From Polaromonas sp. AET17H-212 (lineage in GTDB: Bacteria; Pseudomonadota; Gammaproteobacteria; Burkholderiales; Burkholderiaceae_C), in the NCBI RefSeq assembly GCF_002379085.1, contig NZ_NBZW01000010.1:62001-126000 (forward strand): DNA of 64,000 bases. Direction: 5' to 3'. The notes under the pieces were generated by a model, which was not told the DNA's origin, ran no database searches, and saw only the letters and a program-made list of their open reading frames with translations. This document shows positions 49,881-59,208 of the stretch, in pieces. Position 1 is the first letter of the stretch. Each line of letters opens with the position of its first letter. The translations under genes were made by a program, and so were the position numbers.

Positions 49881-51326
49881 GTGCTCTTGACCCTGGTTTT
49901 TGTCTATCTTCTGATCACCATCATCATCGGCCTGTACGCCGCCCGGCGCGTTAAAAACACCGCCGACTACGCGATCGCGGGGCGCAATCTGCCGCTGATC
50001 ATGATTGTGACAACGACGTTTGCGACCTGGTTCGGCTCGGAAACCGTGCTCGGCATTCCGGCGAAGTTCGTCAGCAGCGGCCTCAACGGCGTGGTGGAAG
50101 ACCCGTTTGGCGCCGGCACCTGTCTGATTCTGGTGGGCCTGTTTTTTGCGGGCAAGCTCTACAAGATGTCCTTGCTGACCATCAGCGACTACTACCGCGA
50201 GCGTTACGGTCGCAGCATTGAAGTGGTGTGCTCCATCATCATCATGATCAGCTACCTCGGCTGGGTGGCGGCCCAGATCACGGCGCTCGGCCTGGTGTTC
50301 AACCTCCTGTCGGGTGGCGCCATCAGCACGACGGCCGGCATGATCATCGGCACGGCCTCGGTGCTCGCCTACACCCTGTTCGGCGGCATGTGGTCGGTCG
50401 CGGTGACCGACTTCATCCAGATGATTGTGCTGGTCGCCGGCCTGGCCGTGCTGGCCGTTTTTGCCGGCAACCTGGCCGGCGGCGCGGACAAGGTCGTGGC
50501 CCTGGCCACCAGCCAGGACCTGTTCCGGTTCTGGCCGGAACCGAACTTCAGGGACATGGTGTTTTTCTTTGCCGCAGCCATCACGATGATGTTTGGCTCG
50601 ATTCCGCAGCAGGACGTGTTCCAGCGCGTGATGTCGGCGAACAGCCAGAGCGCGGCGACCAAGGGGCCGGTCATTGGCGGCATTTTCTACATCCTGTTTG
50701 CCTTTGTCCCGATGTTTCTGGTGGCCAGCGCGCTGATCATCATGCCCGAGCAGACGGCCCTGCTGCTCAAGGAAGACCCGCAGAAAATCCTGCCGACGCT
50801 GGTGCTCGAAAAAATGCCTTTCATCATGCAGGTGCTGTTTTTTGGCGCCTTGCTGTCGGCCATCAAGTCCACCGCGTCGGCGACCCTGCTGGCGCCCAGC
50901 GTGACCTTTGTGGAGAACATCTGGCGCCAGTTCAAACCGCGCATGAGCGACAAACGTGAACTCAAACTGATGCGGACCACCGTGCTGGTCTTCAGCGCCC
51001 TGGTGCTGAGCTACGCCATCTTCATGCAGGGCACCTCGATTTACGACATGGTGTCGGGCGCCTACCAGGTGCCCCTGGTCGGCGCTTTTGTCCCGCTGGT
51101 GTTTGGGCTGTACTGGAAAAAGGCCAGCACCCAGGGTGCCATTTTCTCGGTGGTCTGCGGCATCGCGACCTGGCTGCTGTTCACCTTCAGCACCCTGGGG
51201 GCGCAATTCCCCGCCCAACTGGCGGGTGTCCTGGCCGCCACGCTGGGCATGCTGGTGGGGTCGCTGACGCCGCAAACCATCGAGAACAGCCGCGGCAGCC
51301 ACCACCGGCTGTCCACCGAAAGCTGA
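49881..51326 (+). CDS. sodium:solute symporter family protein
   Basis: Secondary transporter of the SSS family. 481 residues with about 13 hydrophobic helices. N-terminal VKNTADYAIAGRNLPLIMI and the WFGSETVLGIPAKF region, and FGSIPQQDVFQRVMSA near residue 240, are family signatures. Substrate cannot be told from sequence alone. The start is GTG with GAGGAGA 6 bases upstream, giving MLLTLVFVYLL. Confidence 0.9.
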   Translation: MLLTLVFVYLLITIIIGLYAARRVKNTADYAIAGRNLPLIMIVTTTFATWFGSETVLGIPAKFVSSGLNGVVEDPFGAGTCLILVGLFFAGKLYKMSLLTISDYYRERYGRSIEVVCSIIIMISYLGWVAAQITALGLVFNLLSGGAISTTAGMIIGTASVLAYTLFGGMWSVAVTDFIQMIVLVAGLAVLAVFAGNLAGGADKVVALATSQDLFRFWPEPNFRDMVFFFAAAITMMFGSIPQQDVFQRVMSANSQSAATKGPVIGGIFYILFAFVPMFLVASALIIMPEQTALLLKEDPQKILPTLVLEKMPFIMQVLFFGALLSAIKSTASATLLAPSVTFVENIWRQFKPRMSDKRELKLMRTTVLVFSALVLSYAIFMQGTSIYDMVSGAYQVPLVGAFVPLVFGLYWKKASTQGAIFSVVCGIATWLLFTFSTLGAQFPAQLAGVLAATLGMLVGSLTPQTIENSRGSHHRLSTES

Positions 51327-51467
51327 CCGGCGTCATCAGGGGCGGGAGCGCCAGATGCTCACCCGGGCGGGTTTCTGAAGCTTGGGGCGGCAGGACCCGC
51401 GCCGCAGCCATGGAGAGGGTCCGGCATCGGGCGAATCCGGGGGCCTGCTCCAGAAATTTGCAGCGCC

Positions 51468-51473
51468 TATAAT
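51468..51473 (+). promoter_or_regulatory. -10-like element upstream of the FmdB-type gene
   Basis: Perfect TATAAT 65 bases upstream of the start at 51538; the -35 region is not convincing. Confidence 0.4.
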
Positions 51474-51537
51474 TGAAGGTTTTGCATCCTGAGGGTCACT
51501 TCGGGACTGCACCCCCTCTGACAAAACCTCTAGAACC

Positions 51538-51879
51538 ATGCCAATCTACGCTTACAAATGCGAGTCCTGCGGGCATACCAAGGACGTTTTGCAAAAAATG
51601 TCCGATGCCCCGCTGACCGACTGCCCCCAGTGCGGCGCGCCCGCGTTCAAGAAGCAGCTCACCGCGGCCGGCTTCCAGCTCAAGGGTTCGGGCTGGTACG
51701 TGACTGATTTTCGTGGTGGCGGCGGTGCTACCGCGGTTCCGCCCGTCAGCGGCGGCGAAGCCCCGGCTGCTGCTGCAGCAGACAGCAAGCCCGCCGAGCC
51801 GGCAGGGAAAACTGCTCCGGCCCCTGCTGCTGCCCCCGCTCCCGCGCCGGCCTCTTCCGGCCCTGCCAAGGCGAGCTGA
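51538..51879 (+). CDS. FmdB-family zinc ribbon protein
   Basis: 113 residues. The N-terminal 45 residues form a zinc ribbon, MPIYAYKCESCGHTKDVL with CESC and CPQC pairs, as in the putative regulatory protein FmdB family. The rest is an alanine/proline low-complexity tail. Role unknown. It is coupled to the DUF502 gene (TGATG) and precedes aspS, an order seen in many betaproteobacteria. Confidence 0.85.
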   Translation: MPIYAYKCESCGHTKDVLQKMSDAPLTDCPQCGAPAFKKQLTAAGFQLKGSGWYVTDFRGGGGATAVPPVSGGEAPAAAAADSKPAEPAGKTAPAPAAAPAPAPASSGPAKAS

Positions 51880-52499
51880 TGGGCCCGATACGCCGATGGT
51901 TGCTGGCCGGGTTGCTGGTCCTGGTGCCGCTGGCGGTCACGGTCTGGCTGCTCAACTGGATCATCGGCACGCTGGACCAGACGCTGCAAATTCTTCCGGC
52001 GGACTGGCATCCGGACAAGCTGCTGGGTTTTCACCTCCCGGGTTTTGGCGTTCTGCTGGCGCTGGCCATCGTGCTGTCGATAGGCGCTTTCGCCAGCAAC
52101 TTCTTCGGAAGAATACTGGTCAGCTGGTGGGATGCCCTGCTCAGCCGCATTCCCATCGTCCGGTCGATTTATTCCAGCGTCAAGCAGGTTTCCGACACCC
52201 TGTTCTCGGAAAACGGCAATGCATTTCGCAAGGCCTTGCTGGTGCAGTGGCCGCGCGAAGGCGTCTGGACCATCGCGTTCCAGACCGGCATGCCGGGCGG
52301 CGATGTGGCCAACCACCTGCGAGGTGACTACCTGAGCGTGTATGTTCCGACGACACCCAATCCCACCGGCGGCTATTTCATCATGCTGCCCAAGGCCGAC
52401 TGCATTGAACTCCAAATGAGTGTGGATGAAGCCTTGACCTATGTGATTTCCATGGGTGTGGTGGTGCCCGGCAGCGCCGCCAGCTACAAGCCCAAGTAA
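51879..52499 (+). CDS. DUF502 inner-membrane protein
   Basis: 206 residues. Two membrane helices (about 6-30 and 55-78), then RIPIVRSIYSSVKQVSDTL and a C-terminal domain with TGGYFIMLPKADCIELQMSVDEALTYVISMGVV, the DUF502 hallmark. Function unknown. Start overlaps the preceding stop by one base. Confidence 0.88.
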   Translation: MGPIRRWLLAGLLVLVPLAVTVWLLNWIIGTLDQTLQILPADWHPDKLLGFHLPGFGVLLALAIVLSIGAFASNFFGRILVSWWDALLSRIPIVRSIYSSVKQVSDTLFSENGNAFRKALLVQWPREGVWTIAFQTGMPGGDVANHLRGDYLSVYVPTTPNPTGGYFIMLPKADCIELQMSVDEALTYVISMGVVVPGSAASYKPK

Positions 52500-52541
52500 A
52501 CCAGTACCAGCCCCTCGGCTCTCTAGCAAAGCGATTTATCT

Positions 52542-54341
52542 ATGACTTCCCAAATGCGTTCCCACTATTGCGGTCTGGTGACCGAAGCCCTGATGGGGCA
52601 GACTGTGAGCCTGTGCGGCTGGGTCAATCGCCGGCGCGACCACGGCGGCGTGATTTTCATCGACCTGCGCGACCGCGAGGGTTATGTGCAGGTGGTGTGT
52701 GACCCCGACCGTGCCGACATGTTCAAGACGGCCGAAGGTGTGCGCAATGAGTTCTGCGTGCAGATCAAGGGCCTGGTGCGGGCGCGCCCCGAGGGCACCG
52801 TCAATGACGCGCTGAAAAGCGGCAAGATCGAAATCCTGTGCCACGAGCTGACCGTGCTCAACCCCAGCGTGACGCCGCCGTTCCAGCTCGACGACGACAA
52901 CCTGTCGGAGACCACCCGCCTGACGCACCGCGTGCTGGACCTGCGCCGCCCCTATATGCAGAACAACCTGATGCTGCGTTACCGCGTGGCGATGGAAACG
53001 CGCAAGTTCCTCGACGCCAACGGTTTCATCGACATCGAAACGCCGATGCTGACCAAGAGCACGCCGGAAGGCGCGCGCGACTACCTGGTGCCCAGCCGCG
53101 TCAACGAAGGCATGTTTTTTGCGCTGCCGCAAAGCCCGCAGCTGTTCAAGCAGCTGCTGATGGTGGCCGGCTTTGACCGCTACTACCAGATCACCAAGTG
53201 TTTCCGCGACGAAGACCTGCGCGCCGACCGCCAGCCCGAATTCACGCAGATCGATATCGAGACGTCCTTCATGGGCGAGCAGGACATCCGCGACATGTTC
53301 CAGGGCATGATCAGCAACATCTTCAAGACCGTGCTGGCCACCGACTTGGGCGAATTCCCGGTCATGGCCTATGCCGACGCCATGCACCGCTTCGGCTCCG
53401 ACAAGCCCGACCTGCGCGTCAACCTGGAGTTCACCGAGCTGACCGATGTGATGGCCGATGTCGACTTCAAGGTCTTCAGCGCGCCGGCCACGACCGTGGG
53501 CGGCCGCGTGGTGGCCCTGCGCGTGCCGGGCGGCTCCGAGATGAGCCGCGGCGAGATCGACGGCTACACCGAGTTCGTCAAGATCTACGGCGCCAAGGGC
53601 CTGGCCTGGATCAAGGTCAACGACATCACCAAAGGCCGTGACGGTCTGCAAAGCCCCATCGTCAAGAACATCCACGACGCGGCGGTGGCCGAGATCCTCA
53701 AGCGCACCGGTGCGCAGAACGGTGACATCCTTTTCTTCGGTGCCGACAAGGCCAAGGTGGTCAACGACAGCATAGGCGCCTTGCGCCTGAAGGTCGGCCT
53801 GAGCGCCTTCGGCAAGAAGACCGGCATCTTCACGGCCGGCTGGAAGCCGCTGTGGGTGGTGGACTTTCCGATGTTCGAATTCGACGAGGAAGGCCAGCGC
53901 TGGAGCGCCGTGCACCACCCCTTCACGGCGCCCAAGGACGGCCATGAAGACTGGATGGACACCGATCCCGGAAAATGTATCGCCAAGGCCTACGACATGG
54001 TGCTCAATGGCTGGGAGCTCGGCGGCGGCTCGGTGCGTATCCACCGCGCCGAGGTGCAGAGCAAGGTCTTCAATGCGCTGAAAATCGGGCCCGAGGAAGC
54101 GCAGGAGAAGTTCGGCTTCCTGCTCGACGCGCTGCAGTACGGCGCGCCGCCGCACGGTGGCCTGGCCTTCGGCCTGGACCGCATCGTGACCATGATGACG
54201 GGCGCCGAGTCCATCCGCGACGTGATTGCCTTCCCCAAGACCCAGCGCGCGCAGTGCCTGCTCACGCACGCACCCAGCCCGGTCGACGAAAAGCAGCTGC
54301 GCGAGCTGCACATCCGCCTGCGCAACCCCCAGCCGGTCTGA
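52542..54341 (+). CDS. aspS: aspartyl-tRNA synthetase
   Basis: Charges tRNA-Asp. 599 residues, the bacterial type with an N-terminal OB-fold (about 1-110, [24 protein letters not shown]), the class II core and the inserted GAD domain (about 290-410). Motif 2 is [23 protein letters not shown]; motif 3 is [15 protein letters not shown]. Whether it also charges tRNA-Asn cannot be judged by eye. Confidence 0.97.
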   Translation: MTSQMRSHYCGLVTEALMGQTVSLCGWVNRRRDHGGVIFIDLRDREGYVQVVCDPDRADMFKTAEGVRNEFCVQIKGLVRARPEGTVNDALKSGKIEILCHELTVLNPSVTPPFQLDDDNLSETTRLTHRVLDLRRPYMQNNLMLRYRVAMETRKFLDANGFIDIETPMLTKSTPEGARDYLVPSRVNEGMFFALPQSPQLFKQLLMVAGFDRYYQITKCFRDEDLRADRQPEFTQIDIETSFMGEQDIRDMFQGMISNIFKTVLATDLGEFPVMAYADAMHRFGSDKPDLRVNLEFTELTDVMADVDFKVFSAPATTVGGRVVALRVPGGSEMSRGEIDGYTEFVKIYGAKGLAWIKVNDITKGRDGLQSPIVKNIHDAAVAEILKRTGAQNGDILFFGADKAKVVNDSIGALRLKVGLSAFGKKTGIFTAGWKPLWVVDFPMFEFDEEGQRWSAVHHPFTAPKDGHEDWMDTDPGKCIAKAYDMVLNGWELGGGSVRIHRAEVQSKVFNALKIGPEEAQEKFGFLLDALQYGAPPHGGLAFGLDRIVTMMTGAESIRDVIAFPKTQRAQCLLTHAPSPVDEKQLRELHIRLRNPQPV

Positions 54342-54358
54342 TGCCGGTGCAGCGGCGT

Positions 54359-54415
54359 GCTGCGATATTGATAGCTGCTGGCGCCCGGGTTTATTGGGCT
54401 GGAGGGTGTTTGTCT
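54359..54415 (+). repeat. dispersed repeat family A, intergenic copy after aspS
   Basis: Head GCTGCGATATTGATAGC, then TGCTGGCGCCCGGG, GGGCTGGAGGGTG and TTTGTCTTG. 17 bases after the aspS stop. Confidence 0.8.
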
Positions 54416-54504
54416 TGTAAAAAGAGGCAATTCGCACGGTGCGCGGCGGGAGCCGCTCAGCTTCCGCGCATCGCTGCCTGTCCGGACGGAAGAGGACCGA
54501 GGCC

Positions 54505-54951
54505 ATGACTTCCTTCAAGATTCCCGAGTCGGTGCTGGTCGTCATTCACACGCCGGCGCTGGAGGTGCTGCTGATCGAGCGTGCCGACCAGCCCGGGTTC
54601 TGGCAAAGTGTCACCGGCTCCCTGGACGCGCCGGATGAGCCCCTGGCGCAGACCGCCGCGCGCGAAGTGCTGGAGGAAACCGGCATTTCAGCGCGACCGG
54701 AAGATTTTCGGGACTGGGCGCTGGCCAATGTCTATGAGATCTACCCGGTCTGGCGCCATCGCTACGCGCCTGGCGTGACGCACAACACCGAACATGTCTT
54801 CAGCCTGTGTGTACCGCCGGACACGGCCGTCACGCTCAGCCCCCGCGAACACAGCGCCTGGCAGTGGCTGCCCTACCGGGAAGCGGCGGACCGGTGCTTT
54901 TCCCCCTCGAATGCCGAGGCCGTGCTGATGCTGCCACAATTTGCGGGGTAA
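54505..54951 (+). CDS. nudB: dihydroneopterin triphosphate diphosphatase
   Basis: Nudix hydrolase that removes pyrophosphate from the FolE product in folate synthesis. 148 residues. FKIPESVLVVIHTP and the Nudix box with GSLDAPDEPLAQTAAREVLEETG (about 37-59) match NudB, as does THNTEHVFSLCVP. Start ATG follows AGAGGA. folE, which makes its substrate, is 1.5 kb downstream on the same strand. Confidence 0.92.
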   Translation: MTSFKIPESVLVVIHTPALEVLLIERADQPGFWQSVTGSLDAPDEPLAQTAAREVLEETGISARPEDFRDWALANVYEIYPVWRHRYAPGVTHNTEHVFSLCVPPDTAVTLSPREHSAWQWLPYREAADRCFSPSNAEAVLMLPQFAG

Positions 54952-55028
54952 AAGGCTGTTGCCTGCCCGGCACGGCATCGCTGTGGCGCCGTCCGGCATG
55001 GTCCGTCTCCTGCACAAGCCCTGAACCC

Positions 55029-56267
55029 ATGCCCACACTCCACAACCAGGATCCGCGCGCCTTGCAATTGCTGCAGGGCGGGCAGGCGCTGTTCCCGGCG
55101 CTGGTGCAGGCGATCGACACGGCCGCGGCCTGGGTGCAGCTGGAGACCTATATCTTCGACGTCCACGGGCAGGGTGCGGACGTCGCCGAGGCCCTGGTCC
55201 AGGCGGCGCGCCGCGGTGTGCTGGTTCAGGTGCTGGTCGACGGCATAGGCACCGACCGCCTCTCCCCTGAATGGCAGGAGAAGTTCGACCAGGCCGGGGT
55301 ACAGTGGCGCTTCTACGCGCCGCTGGGCCGCGGCCGGTTTGCCGCGCTGGGGCTGCTGGTCCCCGAACGCTGGCGCCGCCTGCACCGCAAGCTGTGTGTG
55401 GTCGACGAACACCTCGTGTTTTGCGGCGGCATCAATATCCTGGACGATTTTTACGACCCCAACCATGGGCCGCTGACGGAACCGCGTTTCGACTTTGCCG
55501 TGGCCGTCACCGGGCCGCTGGCGGCGGAAGCCTCCGACGCCATGGCGCTGCTCTGGTGGCGTGTGGAGGCCGGCTACAGTGCGCGCCAGCGCCACCTGCT
55601 CGCCGCCTGGGAGGCTGTCAAGGTGGCCGGTTACGGTGGCCGGTCCACCGGGCTGGGTCCCGGCGCCTCGCCTCGCGCGACGCGTGGGCGCAGCAACACC
55701 GCGGGCCTGCTGCTGCGTGACAACCTGCTCAATCGCCGCATCATCGAACGCGCCTACCGCAAGGCCATCGGCAAGGCGCGGAACGAAATCATCATTGCCA
55801 ATGCCTATTTTGTACCGGGCGGAAAGTTGCGCCGGGCCCTGATTCGGGCTTCCAGGCGCGGCGTCAAGGTCAGCCTGCTGCTGCAGGGCCGGTACGAATA
55901 CTTCATGCAATACCATGCGGCGCGGCCGGTGTACGGCGCACTGCTTGCCGCGGGCGTGGAGATCCATGAATACGGTGCCGGTTTCCTGCACGCCAAGGTG
56001 GCGGTGATCGACGGACGCTGGGCCACCGTCGGTTCGTCCAACCTCGATCCCCTGAGCCTGCTGCTGGCGCGCGAGGCCAACGTGGTGGTGCAGGACCCCG
56101 GCTTTGCGCAGGCCTTGCGTGAGCGCCTGGTGCTGGCCATGACCACCAGCGGCGTGCGGCTGGATCCCGACATCTACAGCCGCCGGCCCTGGCGCCAGCG
56201 GGTGCTGGACTACATCGCCTACGCCCTGATGCGCCTGGCCCTGCTGATTGCTGGCCAGCGTTATTGA
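55029..56267 (+). CDS. clsB: cardiolipin synthase, ClsB type
   Basis: Phospholipase D-family enzyme that makes cardiolipin. 412 residues. Two HKD motifs are present: HRKLCVVDEHLVFCGGIN near residue 119 and HAKVAVIDGRWATVGSSN near 321. The absence of N-terminal membrane helices argues for ClsB rather than ClsA. A C-terminal amphipathic/hydrophobic segment ends LMRLALLIAGQRY. The start at MPTLHNQD was chosen; the open frame upstream belongs to a shadow. Confidence 0.9.
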   Translation: MPTLHNQDPRALQLLQGGQALFPALVQAIDTAAAWVQLETYIFDVHGQGADVAEALVQAARRGVLVQVLVDGIGTDRLSPEWQEKFDQAGVQWRFYAPLGRGRFAALGLLVPERWRRLHRKLCVVDEHLVFCGGINILDDFYDPNHGPLTEPRFDFAVAVTGPLAAEASDAMALLWWRVEAGYSARQRHLLAAWEAVKVAGYGGRSTGLGPGASPRATRGRSNTAGLLLRDNLLNRRIIERAYRKAIGKARNEIIIANAYFVPGGKLRRALIRASRRGVKVSLLLQGRYEYFMQYHAARPVYGALLAAGVEIHEYGAGFLHAKVAVIDGRWATVGSSNLDPLSLLLAREANVVVQDPGFAQALRERLVLAMTTSGVRLDPDIYSRRPWRQRVLDYIAYALMRLALLIAGQRY

Positions 56268-56320
56268 GCCCCGTGCCGATTCCCTGCAGACGGGGTTCGT
56301 CCCCGGCAGGCACTGAAAGT

Positions 56321-56377
56321 GCTCCTTAATTCATAGCTGTAATCGCACGTGTGTAAAGGGATTGAGGCCTAAAACCC
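56321..56377 (+). repeat. dispersed repeat family A, intergenic copy before folE
   Basis: Head GCTCCTTAATTCATAGC, then TGTAATCGCACG, AAAGGGATTGAGGCC and TAAAAC. About 50 bases upstream of the folE start. Confidence 0.75.
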
Positions 56378-56427
56378 TTGTAAAAAAGGGTCATGGCTGT
56401 TTTGAGGCAGACTGGTAACATCTGACC

Positions 56428-57159
56428 ATGCTTATGAAATCCAATACGCCTGATTCCCCCGCCCTTCTTGACGAAGGCATGCCGGTTTCCGTCAAGATCC
56501 GCGAACGCCTCGCCCTGGCGAAAAAACGCTTCCATGCCAACGACAACATTGCCGCCTTCATCGAGCCGGGCGAACTGGAGAAGCTGCTGGACGAGGTGGA
56601 AGGCAAGATGCAGGGCGTGCTGGACAGCCTGGTGATCGACACCGTCGGTGACCACAACACCAACAACACCGCGCGCCGCGTGGCCAAGATGTACCTCAAC
56701 GAGGTGTTCAAGGGCCGTTATGTGGACGGCCCCACCGTCACCGAATTTCCCAATGCCGAGCACCTCAACGAGCTGATCATTGTGGGCCCGATCACGGTGC
56801 GCAGTGCCTGCTCGCACCATTTCTGCCCGGTGATCGGCCAGCTCTGGATAGGCGTGATGCCCAACGAACACACCAATGTCATCGGTCTGTCCAAATACGC
56901 GCGCCTGGCGGAGTGGATCATGGGTCGACCGCAGATCCAGGAAGAAGCGGTGGTGCAGCTGGCCGACCTGATCCAGGAAAAAACACGACCCGACGGCCTG
57001 GCCATCGTCATGGAGGCCAGCCACTACTGCATGGGCTGGCGCGGTGTGAAGGACCTGGACAGCAAGATGATCAACTCCGTCATGCGCGGGGTGTTCCTCA
57101 AGGACCCGAACCTGCGCCGTGAATTTTTGTCGCTCATCCCGAAAAAGAGCAACAGCTAA
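56428..57159 (+). CDS. folE: GTP cyclohydrolase I
   Basis: Converts GTP to dihydroneopterin triphosphate, the first step of folate synthesis. 243 residues. The zinc-binding segment is CSHHFCPVIG near 128 with the third ligand in HYCMGWRGV near 197. VGDHNTNNTARRVAKMYLNEVF is a family signature. The blue-light sensor gene follows after 9 bases and is probably cotranscribed. Confidence 0.96.
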   Translation: MLMKSNTPDSPALLDEGMPVSVKIRERLALAKKRFHANDNIAAFIEPGELEKLLDEVEGKMQGVLDSLVIDTVGDHNTNNTARRVAKMYLNEVFKGRYVDGPTVTEFPNAEHLNELIIVGPITVRSACSHHFCPVIGQLWIGVMPNEHTNVIGLSKYARLAEWIMGRPQIQEEAVVQLADLIQEKTRPDGLAIVMEASHYCMGWRGVKDLDSKMINSVMRGVFLKDPNLRREFLSLIPKKSNS

Positions 57160-57168
57160 GGACACACG

Positions 57169-57594
57169 ATGTTGGTACGCCTTCTTTACGCCAGCCGCTC
57201 GGTCAACCCCGGCTCCAGCGACCTCACCGAATCCATCCTGGCGCAGTCGCGCAGCCACAACCCGGCCATGGGCATCACCGGCATCCTCTGTTATGGCGGC
57301 GGCATTTTCCTGCAGGCCCTCGAAGGTGGGCGCATGCCGGTCAACGACCTCTACGGCCACATTCAGCGGGACCCGCGCCACAAGGACGTGGTGCTGCTGC
57401 ATTACGAGGAAATCTCTGAGCGGCATTTTGGCGGCTGGACCATGGGCCAGGTCAATGTCGAGCGCATCAACGCCTCCATCCTGCTCAAATACTCCGAGAA
57501 GGCCGAACTCGACCCTTACGCGGTGTCGGGCACGGTCTCGCTGGCCTTGCTGGAAGACCTGATGGCCACCGCTTCCATCTGCGGCAAGGTCTGA
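57169..57594 (+). CDS. BLUF-domain blue-light photoreceptor
   Basis: 141 residues, a single BLUF domain (about 1-95) plus a short helical C-terminus. The flavin-site residues line up exactly with AppA numbering: Tyr7 (LLYASRS), Asn31 (HNPAMGITG), Gln49 (FLQALEGG), Trp90 and Met92 (GGWTMG), with identical spacing. It should therefore bind FAD and respond to blue light. No output domain is fused, so it presumably acts on a partner protein. It lies 9 bases after folE, the only nearby candidate for cotranscription. Confidence 0.95.
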   Translation: MLVRLLYASRSVNPGSSDLTESILAQSRSHNPAMGITGILCYGGGIFLQALEGGRMPVNDLYGHIQRDPRHKDVVLLHYEEISERHFGGWTMGQVNVERINASILLKYSEKAELDPYAVSGTVSLALLEDLMATASICGKV

Positions 57595-57659
57595 GTCCTC
57601 CTGGCCAGGAGGCAACGCGGGGCGCACGGCGTGCGTGCGCGCTGCCCGCCGCTTGCACC

Positions 57660-57737
57660 ATGCCGCTGTCCGCTTTTGTCCGCGTCCTGCTTGCCGGCCT
57701 GATGGCTGCGGGCGTGACCGCGCTGGCCCTGGGCTGA
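57660..57737 (+). CDS. possible 25-residue hydrophobic small protein
   Basis: Open frame starting MPLSAFVRVLLAGLMA and ending in ALALG: one membrane-spanning helix with a single arginine near the start. It fills the gap between the BLUF gene and the DUF429 gene, 13 bases before the latter. There is no clear ribosome-binding site. It might be a small membrane protein or chance. Confidence 0.25.
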   Translation: MPLSAFVRVLLAGLMAAGVTALALG

Positions 57738-57750
57738 ACGGAACCGACCC

Positions 57751-58584
57751 ATGCCTCACACCCTGCCTTTGCTGGTCGGCTGCGATTTCTCCAGCAGTCC
57801 GACGCGCCGCAAGCCCATCGTCCTGGCCAGTGGCTCACTGTCCGGCGGGCGGGTGTTGCTGGCTGGCCTGGCGCACATCGCGTCGCTGGAAGCCTTCGGC
57901 GACTGGCTGAGCCAGCCACGTGCGTGGCTGGGCGCTTTTGACTTCCCGTTCGGCCTGCCGCGCGAGCTGGTCGAGCAGCTCGGCTGGCCGGGCAGCTGGA
58001 CGGCGCTGATGGCCCACTACGCCAGCCTCAGCCGGGAAGAGATCCGGCAGACGTTTGCGGCCTTCTGCGCGGCGCGCCCGGTGGGCGGCAAGTTTGCGCA
58101 CCGCGCCACGGACATACCGGCCGGCTCCAGCCCGTCGATGAAATGGATCAATCCGCCGGTGGCGTTCATGCTGCACGCCGGGGTGCCGCGGCTGCTGGCA
58201 GCCGGTGTTCACCTGCCGGGCCTGCAGGAGGGCGACCTGTCGCGCGTTGCGCTTGAAGCCTACCCGGGGCTGCTCGCGCGCGAGGTGCTGGGCCGGCGCT
58301 CCTACAAAAGTGACGACCGGCTCAAGCAGACGCCGGACCGGCTGATTGCGCGCAAGGACCTGATCACCGCGCTGGAGATGGGCCAGACCCGGCTCGGCCT
58401 GCGCCTGAAGCTCAGCCATGCGCAGCGCGACACCCTGGTCGACGACGCCAGCGGCGACAGCCTGGATGCGGCGCTCTGCCTGATGCAGGCCGCATGGGCC
58501 CAGGCACAACAGGCGCAGGGCGCAGCGAATTACGGGCTGCCCAGCGATGTCGACCCGCTCGAGGGCTGGATCGTTACTGCATGA
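57751..58584 (+). CDS. DUF429 protein (predicted RNase H-like nuclease)
   Basis: 277 residues. The predicted active-site aspartates of the RNase H-like fold are in LLVGCDFSSSP (about 14), LGAFDFPFGLP (about 64) and SGDSLDAALCL (about 237). Catalysis has not been shown for the family as far as I know. It overlaps the next gene by 4 bases (ATGA), so they are coupled. Confidence 0.75.
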   Translation: MPHTLPLLVGCDFSSSPTRRKPIVLASGSLSGGRVLLAGLAHIASLEAFGDWLSQPRAWLGAFDFPFGLPRELVEQLGWPGSWTALMAHYASLSREEIRQTFAAFCAARPVGGKFAHRATDIPAGSSPSMKWINPPVAFMLHAGVPRLLAAGVHLPGLQEGDLSRVALEAYPGLLAREVLGRRSYKSDDRLKQTPDRLIARKDLITALEMGQTRLGLRLKLSHAQRDTLVDDASGDSLDAALCLMQAAWAQAQQAQGAANYGLPSDVDPLEGWIVTA

Positions 58585-59090
58585 CCATGACCGTATTCAA
58601 AATTGCTATGTTTTTGATAGCTTTCAGCGTCCATTCCGCATGGGCAGAAGGCATGAAAGTCACATATGTCACCGACGGAGACACGTTGTGGGTCCAGCCC
58701 GCCGGAGGCGGCAGGCCGGTCAAGCTGCGCCTGGCCGGCATCGATGCGCCCGAGATCTGCCAGGCCGGCGGCCGTGCCGCGCGTGTCGCCCTGGCCAGCC
58801 GCGTCGCGCGCCGCACGGTGGTCGTGGCGACGCAGCGTCATGACGACTACGGACGCGCCGTGGCCACCGTGCATCTGGATGGCGAAGACATGGCTGGCTG
58901 GATGGTCGCGCAAGGCCATGCCTGGTCATACCGGTATGGGCGTGAGGGCGGGCCCTACCTGCGCTTGCAGGCGCAGGCCCGATCGGCGCAGCGTGGGCTG
59001 TTTGCCGATCCACAGGCGCTGCCGCCCCGCCTTTTCCGCAAGCGGCACGGCTCCTGCCACCCTGGAGGCGACGGGGCGCGCAGGGGATAG
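58581..59090 (+). CDS. secreted thermonuclease-like (SNc domain) protein
   Basis: 169 residues. A signal peptide (about 1-22, ending HSAWA|EG) precedes a staphylococcal-nuclease-like domain: TYVTDGDTLWV (calcium-binding aspartate), KLRLAGIDAPEICQ (catalytic Arg and Glu) and RHDDYGRAVATV (second catalytic Arg). It should cut DNA or RNA outside the cytoplasm. Start ATG overlaps the preceding stop. The signal-peptide codons coincide with a copy of the dispersed repeat. Confidence 0.88.
   Translation: MTMTVFKIAMFLIAFSVHSAWAEGMKVTYVTDGDTLWVQPAGGGRPVKLRLAGIDAPEICQAGGRAARVALASRVARRTVVVATQRHDDYGRAVATVHLDGEDMAGWMVAQGHAWSYRYGREGGPYLRLQAQARSAQRGLFADPQALPPRLFRKRHGSCHPGGDGARRG
58605..58661 (+). repeat. 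dispersed repeat family A, copy over the nuclease signal peptide
   Basis: Head GCTATGTTTTTGATAGC, then TTTCAGCGTCCATTCC and GGGCAGAAGGCATG. In frame from about codon 9 to 27 of the nuclease. Confidence 0.7.
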
Positions 59091-59208
59091 CCTGCCGTCC
59101 TACAGAAAATTCCGCAGGCGCTGACGGGCTGCCCAAACCGGCCTGCCTACAGTGGGGTGTGCTCGCCAGCCAGGCGGGCCGCATCCCATTTTCAAAGGAA
59201 GAAACACC

